Below are positions 56,583-64,000 of a stretch of 64,000 nt of DNA, piece after piece. The position numbers were made by a program, and so were the translations under genes. Position 1 is the first letter of the stretch, and every line of letters begins with the position of its first letter. Below the pieces are notes generated by a model. The model was not told where the DNA came from, made no database searches, and saw only the letters and a program-made list of their open reading frames with translations. This stretch comes from Pohlia nutans (Eukaryota; Streptophyta; Bryopsida; Bryales; Mniaceae): positions 19,114,113 through 19,178,112 of the forward strand of contig CM040092.1 of the NCBI GenBank assembly GCA_022496805.1. Reading direction: 5' to 3'.

Positions 56583-57420
56583 AATGCCAGTTATGGATCA
56601 GAAGGTGGGTATGGTTCCAGGCCCAGATGGAATACCCCGGGAGTTTTACCAATGTTATTGGGATCTTATAGGCTCGGACTTTGCCACTATGATCCAACAG
56701 AGCATTCAGAGAGGAAGGCTGCCAGCTAGTGTACCACGCGACATGATCACAGTTCTGCACAAAGGAGGGGAAAGGAAGGCCCTAAGAAACTGGCGTCAGC
56801 TTACCCTTCTGAACATGCGCAACAAAATTGTCGCAAATTCGCTGCAGCTGCGTTTGGAACCAGTCCTTCTGGTAGTGCTACACTTGGACCACACAGCCGA
56901 TTTACCGATGAGATTTATTTTTGATACTCTGTTGTTGACATAAGAGATTATGACATGGGCGGATCAATCAAATCAGGAAATGCTGGTTGTCAAACTTGAC
57001 TTCTCGAAAGCATATGACATGGTAGAATTGGGAATTTGGGATGTATCTTTTGAATCATGGTACATATGGGGTTCCTAGACGAATGTACGCATATGGTTTC
57101 GCTGCTGCAGCTGTCAAAGTTAATGGCACCCCGTCACTAACGTTTGTCATCGAGAGGGGGGTTCGACAGGGCTGTCCCCTAGGCCTGTACCACTTTTTCA
57201 TAATCGTAGAAGTTCTACACACCATGGTGACAGCGGAAATGAGACAAAGTTATGTTCATGGCATCAGCTTGTCTTTCTAAGAGAAGCAGCAAATCATGGC
57301 TCAGTACGCCGATTATACATCTATTACTTTTAGTGGAGAAGAATCTAAGGTCCAGAACCGTATTTCCACCCTTACGTCCTTTTCGGTAGCCACTGGAGTC
57401 GTCGCGAACTAGAGAACATG
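56583..57420 (+). pseudogene. LINE reverse transcriptase, broken
   Basis: Ordered RT motifs: GPDGIPREFYQCYW, LLNMRNKIVANSLQLRL, VVKLDFSKAYDMV (metal Asp), RGVRQGCPLGLY, and QYADYTSITFSGE at about 57302-57340. The catalytic YADD is YADY, a GAT to TAT change, which would abolish activity. A TAA at 56942 and a frame change near 57030 also interrupt it. Confidence 0.8.
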
Positions 57421-58398
57421 AAGTGCCTACTAGAAGAGGCAGCAGAACCTGCTTAGTCTAACCTGCACTGAAGAGTAGGAGGTATCGTGGGCCTCAAACG
57501 AAGGTGTCAGACAATCACCAATTACCTTGCCTCTGGGATATCAGGTCGCGCACATGCAAGAGTGCGATGGGTTTAATGCTGCCCACCCAAAAAATCTTGG
57601 GGTATGAACCTCATCAACCCTGACGACGCAGTGGCAACATTTATGACTACATGGGTAGTCAAAGCATTCGAACCAGGAGTCTCCAATTTACATTTACTTC
57701 TCAAACACAAGTTATCCCAGTACCAACCGTACAGCGGGGGGCGATGTGGCAAGAGCATGGATTTTTTCGTGCTACAAAATCACCAGGCCCGGAATGGCTG
57801 TAGTGTGTGGAATTGTGTGGCCTCCGCCTGGAAGACCGTCCTCCCAATTACACAGTATGTCAAACCACGTAATTGGGAGCAGTTGATGAATACAAGCTTT
57901 TGGTGGTGCCTAATGGCTCCAACCAGTGGTCCAGGATTTTCTAAGACACTGGCGGCAGCACTCCACAGGGCGGGACTAAAACGCTACAAAGATGCCTAGC
58001 TCCATGGGCACCTCATTAACGCGAACGAAGTTCAAATTGCATACAGGGTACCTGATAAGAACACTGGAGCCTGGGAAGTCGTCATGCAGTCCTTCAAGAG
58101 GATATGGAGAACCGTGCTCCGGCCTCTGCGGGCTACTATCGAAGGTGAGTGGTTGGCAGTATTCCCTGTCTACTTCTCTCAAACCCCGTTAGTGGTATCT
58201 CAAACCAGTGAAGAATTTGTGCCGCCACGAATTCCAGGGTAACACTCCGGCCCATTAGCGACCCCAATTTTCATATTCCTCCAGCGATCGACAAGTGTGG
58301 AGGTCATCCCAGAGGCCGCGCGGCTGGCGACATCAAGATACGAACCCGGAGGTGAGAGTTTAACAAATAATTTAGAAGTTCGGATGCAATGAGTTCGT

Positions 58399-59664
58399 GT
58401 GGTTCAGGTTAAACGACGGCCCAAAAAGAGGATAGTGCTGCTTTACTACGGTAAATTGCTCAAGTTGGACTGGGAATCAGGCACGGTACAATGGTCATCG
58501 GAGATCCCCCTCATGAGTTTCACAATTTGTTTTTGTCGCAAGGCTCTCCTGAACACGCATCCAATTCCAGCATCGGTAGCCCAGATGTGGACACAAGTCT
58601 TGTCGCCTTCACACAACTGCCGATGGCTGAATACGTGGGATAAGGAACGCGTGAAGAACGAGGCCGGATTCCTGTGGATGATCTGGCAGACAGGGGTTCC
58701 AGTCAATGCGTGGAGAAGAAAAGGACATAGGGATAATGCAGACTTTGATTGCACGTGTCCCGGATGTCGCAATGGGACTACAAAATCGCTCGTACATTGT
58801 TTATGGGAGTGCTTGTCGGCTCCAAAGGCTTCGCATTAGGGAGCCCACATTCTCGCGGCCCTTGTCGCAGAAGAGGAGGACAGAAGACTTGGGACCGCAA
58901 CTCAAAGCACGAGGCCGCCACCAAAGCCTGACGAGCCCTCTCAACAACCGAGAAGCTATAACGGAAAGGTGCTCGTCAACCAAGGAACAATAGATAGTCT
59001 ATCCACTGAAACCCCGCGTGGTGCGTACGACGCGCACGACGCGCACAGCGCTAACGGCACGCATGGCTCGCTGGGACCGCGGAAGGCACTCATTGCTGCT
59101 CATGAATGCAGGGAGCAAGTAGACGCGATCCCGGATCTCAATCTCAGACTAGGGCTAGAACCAGTCCAACAAACCCAGCAATTTCCCTTCACCTAGAGAC
59201 AGGGTATTTTCACTAATCGGATCGCACAGGAATTCCAGACCTGCAGTCGAATATAGACCCCTCTTTGCGGTGCGGTTACGTGGGCCATGTGGAAGGAACG
59301 GAACGATGTGGTTTTCAGCGAATCAGCCTGGGACACAGAACAACAATGTAGTACAATTTTGCTGGACATGATTGACTACGGCCGCCTTGCTTGGGATCGG
59401 ACCCAGTCTGAGGTTAAAAAGCGGGCTTCTAACCCAAACCTTGTATTGCAACAGGTCGCCCAGTTCAAAAGTCTTTGGTGTACGAAGGGGATCTTTGGAA
59501 GAGGGGACGGCGATTATCCCAATTGGAACCACAACGGTCCTAGATTTAGTTGTTTTAACATTGTCTACGTGTACCCCGGCCTCGCCGGTCCTGGCGGGGT
59601 TGGCATGTTTTTTATGAGTGTCATTGTTCGGCTGCTTGCAGTAAATGGTTACCTATATTTGTGA
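58399..59664 (+). pseudogene. LINE 3' region with zf-RVT-like domain
   Basis: Contains WNTWDKERVK-like and EAGFLWMIWQTGVPVNAW, CPGCRNGTTKSLVHCLWEC (a zf-RVT-type C-X2-C...H-X3-W-X-C pattern), then at 59287 MWKERNDVVFSESAWDTEQQ, a segment usual near the end of plant L1 ORF2. Frames are broken at about 58838 and before 59287. Confidence 0.65.
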
Positions 59665-59680
59665 GGAAAAAAAAATTAAA

Positions 59681-60249
59681 CAAAGAAGAAAACAAGGCAA
59701 CTGAAACAACTAACGAGACTTATATTTGCAGTAGTGTATTGCAGTTGCACAGTGCGTAACAGTAGCTGCAACAGGAAAAGACAGAGTTATGAACAATTTT
59801 GTGATTCTTCATTATATCTCCCATCCTTTCAGGAACGCAAACACAGCAGCGGCAGTAGACTGCTGTCAATGGGCCATGAAGTCACCATATATTGGGATCA
59901 CAGAGTAATTAGAAGAGGAAGTACCAATGAATATTTTCCCAATATAGTAGGTTCAACTGTGGACCCCTAGAAGATTATAATGCTCATAATCGATAAAAAT
60001 GTGACCATACATTTGTAAATTCCCCATTCCAGAATTTCAATTTCTATATGTGGCTACATTTACATTGAAAAAAAGCTGAATGAATGTACCTATACAGCCT
60101 GTGTATCCAAGTGTAGTTGTTTGGGACGTATGAATCCAACTAGTAAATATACCAAACTAGTGTTATATGGGACATTGAAGTTCGGGAAACTAATTTTAGT
60201 GCAATGTAGAAGGTGCTATATTTTTATATTGTGAATAAGAGTTATCCAT
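59681..60249. other. No gene seen
   Basis: AT-rich sequence between the LINE tail and the 345-base repeat. Near 59735-59800 it resembles 48700-48760 (CAGTTGCACAGTGC..., AGTAGCTGCAACAGG). Confidence 0.5.
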
Positions 60250-61135
60250 GTACATGTCCAAATTTTCCAAAACATTCCACATAGTTGGAACACTAAATAA
60301 CGCACCATCATGTTAGTTTCTGCAACTATTGCAGTCTTTGATATATGTTCACAAGTTTTGGGTTGTTACAACTGTAAAACCCCTCCCAATAATAAATTTG
60401 TTCAATGGGGTCCAGCTATTTACGACAATGTGTTCATTTGTTGTTATTATAAGTATAGGGGTGATGGCATGAAGTTGGGAATGAATGTGCAAAATTTATG
60501 GAAGACTCAGTACAATGTGACTAATCTGACTAATGCCTTACTAGGGCCGTAGTCACATTAGTCACAGCGCACTGAATCTTCCTGAATTGTCCCATGGAGT
60601 GGCGAAATTGTACAAGAATTTCCACAGAGTTTGAAAACTAGACAAGGCACCATCACGTTAGTTTTAGCGACCCGTGGAGTTTTAGATCAATTTTCACAGT
60701 TTTTGGGTTCTTTGAACTAGAAAACCCAAATGACCAATACATTTGTTGACTGGGGTGCAGCTATTCCCGAAAATGTGTTCATTTGGTGTTATTATAACTT
60801 TAGGGGTTCGGGCATGAAGTTTGGAACCAATATACGAATTTCATAGAAGACTGAGTACGTTGTGACCAATGTCAGTAATGCCTTGGTAGGGTATTAGTCA
60901 CAGTCCCGACAGAGCACTAAATCTTCCAAAAAACTCCCATGGCGTAGCCACAGTGTCCAAAACTTTCCACAGAGACGGAAAACGATAGAAGGCACCACCA
61001 TGTAAGTTTGTGCGACCATTGGACTCTTTGCTAAATTGTCACAATTTCTGGGTTGTTTGAATTCGAAAACCCCAAGGACAAATACTTTTGTTCAGTGGGG
61101 TCCACTTCTGTACGACAATGTGCTCATGCTCATAC
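60250..61135. repeat. Tandem repeat with a 345-base period
   Basis: The mark CACCATCA/CACCACCA occurs at 60303, 60648 and 60993, exactly 345 apart. Each unit goes on with a TTAGTTTTTGCGACCATTGG-like segment, GTTCAATGGGGTCCAGCTAT, ACAATGTGTTCATTTG and a CCACAGAG...GGAAAAC end. About 2.6 units, 70-80% alike by eye. The 80-codon ORF in unit 1 is not kept in unit 2. Confidence 0.85.
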
Positions 61136-62458
61136 TAGCAATGCATTGATGATGCTGAAATTAAAAATTCAGTGCTGAACCTCATAATCCGGGGCCTGTA
61201 AGAGAACTTCGGGTACAAATGTTTTAGCACCGTTGCTGGTGCTTTCGAACTTCGCACCCAGCTTCTGTTTTTAGTTCCCGAGAAAAGGTAGTTATCGGGG
61301 AACATATGTACTGTTCAATGAAAGTATGGTCTAGTCATCCACTTTTCAATCACTTTGCGGATTACTCTATTGTGCCCAAGAAGAAATAAATACCTGCAAT
61401 GCATGTTCTGTATGGTTACAGCGAATAACAAATTGTGAGGGAAAAAACCATGAACCGAAGCACTTCATGAATAAGTTTTATTATATTGTTTTTGGAAGGC
61501 AAATGCTATAAAATAACAAAAATAGGAAATATATACCAGCAAGAGACCAAGCAGTTTGAATTTCGGAGAGAAAAGGGTTGTTTTTTTTATAAGCGTGACA
61601 GTCCTAAGTACATGATACCATAGAAGGGTCAGGGTTAAGTTTTTGCACTGTAGCAATGCTCCATGCATGCAATGGAGAGTGGTCCCTCCAGAGTTAGACC
61701 ATTGTGACTGTGCCACAACATTGGAGTTTGGCACCATGGTGCCAGGAAAAAAAACCCTGAGAAGGGTATGACTAATCCGATTTAGGAATCTGGATGGCCA
61801 CGCCTCACTGTTCTATCTCACGGGCAGGCCTAAAATACTGTGAGGTCGCTGGGCATGGCAAAAGTGCAGTAACAGTAGCAATGGTGTGTATCTAGGCCGT
61901 CCAAAGCCGTGAGGCCAGAAATCAGCACCGAACGTTCAGTGCCTGCAGCGGAGTCGTGGGCGCCCATGTGTTGCCCGGTCTGGGCCGTCTACTGTCTGCA
62001 CGACAGAACTACAGTGGACAGCCTCCGTTGACTTCGGTGGGACCAGCTGCATCGCATGTGCAACGTCGATGCCCACATGTGGCAGCAACAGTGAGCATGG
62101 AGTGTTGTCAGTGCATGAGGGAATACAAGCCCAACCATGAAAGCTTGTGCCCTGCCTCCATGTAGATGTAGAAATCAAAGAATACCCTGTAGTCAAAAAT
62201 CAAAGCACCTAGCCCTATGATCAGAGTGCATGTGTAGAACACATATTCAGAGTCCAGGGGCAAGTATAGGGTTATGGAAGCCCGTGGACTGTGGACAAAT
62301 ATCGATCTGTAACTCAAAACTAAGAAAAATGATATTGTCCATGTAGAATAAAAATGGAAATTTACATAGACAAAGAATCTCCAAATAAGTTTTCAACGTA
62401 TCAAATAAGAAAATAAGAATGGCAACGTGTGATGACAAGTATTGGAATGTACCTCGCA
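61136..62458. other. No gene established
   Basis: A GC-richer patch at 61850-62160 has short open frames on both strands with no motif. The rest is AT-rich and may be the 3' flank of the piggyBac transposase gene. Confidence 0.45.
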
Positions 62459-63738
62459 TTATCTCCTCAAGGGCCAGTGCGCCCGATGATAGCATTCGCC
62501 GAAGTGGAAAAACAAGGAACCACAGTCGAAACACATGAGGTTTGTGCGCTTTTTTGACATGCAATATCGACACTTGCGCCGAACTTTGCCCATGTTCTCC
62601 AATGTGTGAATACCGGGACGATTGTTGTAGAGTGATACAATACCACGATGTCCAAGGCCCCACTTCTCCATCAGAGAAAATGCTAGCCCCATCAGAAACT
62701 CCAAATGCGTAAGACTCTTCTTACCAATTGTCAACGACATAGATTGGTACAATAACCAACAGTTCACAATGACCGTGTCCAGTAAAAAAAAAATAGACGG
62801 TGCCACCACTTTTTACTCCGCGTAAGAGAAGAATATACCCCTCGTAATTGGTCACTCACATCTACACCACACATGAACGTGGTGTATTCTTTGTGGACTG
62901 GCGATGTAGGAACGTTTATAGTGAGGCCATCAACGTTTCGAGGCACCGTGACCAGGTTTTCTAAATCCGGTGACAAAGGCAGCGCATGCGTTGACAAGAG
63001 CAAGACGGATTTTTTATCAATCCAAGTGACACAACAAATTTCCCCATTGCAATGCATTTGCCAACCTATGGTGCCTTGGGGTTCTTTGATCCAATCCTTC
63101 TTGTCAATCAAGCATGATGGAAGCCCAATTCGGTTTGTTCGAACCGTCCCCGTTCCAAATGTGCCCAAGTCACACAAGTCTACTAAAAGTTTCGGCGATG
63201 TAAAGAAATTGTCCGTTAGAACAACATGCCCACGCCCATGCAACTGTGCCATAAGATTGGTTACCACCTGATATCCCGTTCTTGCCTCGCCCGGTTTTCC
63301 ACCACGCAATGTCGATCGCAAGTTTGCCCCCGTATATACCTCAAAATCATATACATACTTGGATATCGAATCTGCGAGGCACCAATCTTTGATTCCCCAT
63401 TTGGTAGGTTTATTAGGCAAATATTGCCTAATTGGGCAATATTTACCTTTGTACCTCACCATAAGTTCATCAACGGTAACAAATTGGCCCAAATTCCAAT
63501 TGCTAACACATCTCTCCTTGACCTCTGTAAAGAGCCATCGGACTTTTGACAACTTGTCAAACTGAGGGTCCTTCGGGTTTTTTGGGGCATTCCTATCATC
63601 CACCACATGCAAGCAACGGGATATGGCTTCAAATCTTTGCCGGGTCATAACGGAGGCTATATGTTGAGAATAGAAGAATAATTGTGATTTTTGCCAATAC
63701 GCCCTACGGTTTGGCAAAACTTTCACACCTGGGTACAT
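62459..63738 (-). mobile_element. piggyBac-type transposase, DDD triad intact, one frameshift
   Basis: The main ORF (63738-62764) reads as the DDE_Tnp_1_7 domain of piggyBac transposases, which cut and paste DNA at TTAA. The three catalytic Asp are present: D90 in TVDELMVRYKGK, D176 in VVLTDNFFTSPKL, D293 in CGVDVSDQLRG. The ORF shifts at a run of ten T (minus strand, 62784-62793 on plus) right after KKWWHRL. The other frame, 62809-62459, continues with DTVIVNCWLLYQSM and a C-terminal cysteine-rich domain, RRKCRYCMSKKRTNLMCFDC with a following H and C, which binds the transposon ends in piggyBac. A single base restores it, so it may be a slip or a sequencing error. The N-terminus is short: a TGA lies just before the ATG at 63738, and the expected earlier part may be in an upstream exon. 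Confidence 0.88.
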
Positions 63739-64000
63739 TCACAGTAACACGACCCAAGGAAACTGTAACCAATGATTAATTTAACAGATTGTTAAGCAAT
63801 AATCTTATCATATGAATTGATAATGCAATATAAATTAGTAACTACATATAATATATGTCATTATACAATATACTAAAGTTTGACAATGTTTGGGAAGTTA
63901 TTGGTACTCCAAAACGACTAAAATATGGTCGTAACTAGTCGTTAATAACGACTAAAATGTGCTAAAATGTTCAAAAATATGTCGCAAAATGTCCTTAAAT
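63739..64000. other. Upstream of the piggyBac ORF, window edge
   Basis: AT-rich. A possible splice acceptor, TGTACCCAG|GTGTGAAAG, overlaps the transposase start. Near 63925-63990 it has repeated GACTAAAATNTG-type units. No TTAA-CCC transposon end is visible before the window stops. Confidence 0.4.

Larger units (their letters stand above)
52100..59680 (+). mobile_element. Decayed L1-type LINE retrotransposon
   Basis: In order on the plus strand: an ORF1 with zinc knuckle, an endonuclease, a reverse transcriptase and a C-terminal zinc-finger region. The frame is broken many times, so it cannot make its proteins. It is split by a TTAA element at 55768-56582. A short A-rich tail, GGAAAAAAAAATTAAAC, follows the last coding piece at 59663-59680. 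Confidence 0.8.

Noticed and set aside
61936..62196. GC-rich ORFs on both strands near 62 kb
   Set aside because: Open frames on both strands with no motif and no splice structure; likely a compositional effect.

Overview
This window looks like nuclear DNA of a land plant. It is AT-rich, has spliced genes with GT-AG introns, a plant-type DEMETER/ROS1 DNA demethylase, a conserved plant protein of unknown function, an Arp2/3 subunit, and many short inverted-repeat transposons. I lean towards a non-seed plant but cannot name the species from sequence alone.

Left part, 1 to about 17.5 kb: no ordinary plant gene. It holds simple-sequence tracts, the remains of an AP-type endonuclease ORF (probably from a Helentron-like element), several small inverted-repeat elements, two copies of a ~988 bp foldback element (one inserted in the arm of a larger foldback), TTAA-bounded elements, and one intact intronless ORF for a 158-residue RING protein.

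18.0 to 23.9 kb: the first coding exon of a plus-strand gene for a Lys/His/Asp-rich protein with a TATA box, followed by a repeat-filled presumed intron and a nest of three elements: a TA-bounded Stowaway-like element holding a TTAA-bounded element holding another inverted-repeat element.

23.9 to 47.2 kb: the gene-bearing block, all on the minus strand. In transcription order: ARPC5 (47131 to 46694), a decayed unrecognised gene (about 45.7 to 44.7 kb), the DEMETER-like glycosylase gene (from about 44.6 or 41.5 kb down to 29229), and a conserved plant protein of unknown function (27614 to 23912). I could join 13 consecutive core exons of the demethylase, with the catalytic Lys and Asp, the four Fe-S cysteines and the C-terminal RRM-like segment. 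Its introns carry at least ten small transposons.

47.2 to 64 kb: repeat-rich. A fourfold ~118 bp tandem repeat lies at the 5' side of ARPC5. Then come a Tourist-like element, three TTAA elements joined end to end, a decayed L1-type LINE (52.1 to 59.7 kb) interrupted by a TTAA element, a 345 bp tandem repeat, and at the right edge a piggyBac-type transposase with its DDD triad and C-terminal cysteine-rich domain, broken only by a shift in a 10-base homopolymer.

The main theme is mobile DNA. Many elements end in TTAA followed by CCC, the signature of piggyBac, and a piggyBac transposase lies in the same window. Three insertions can be compared with a related unfilled or nested site inside the window.
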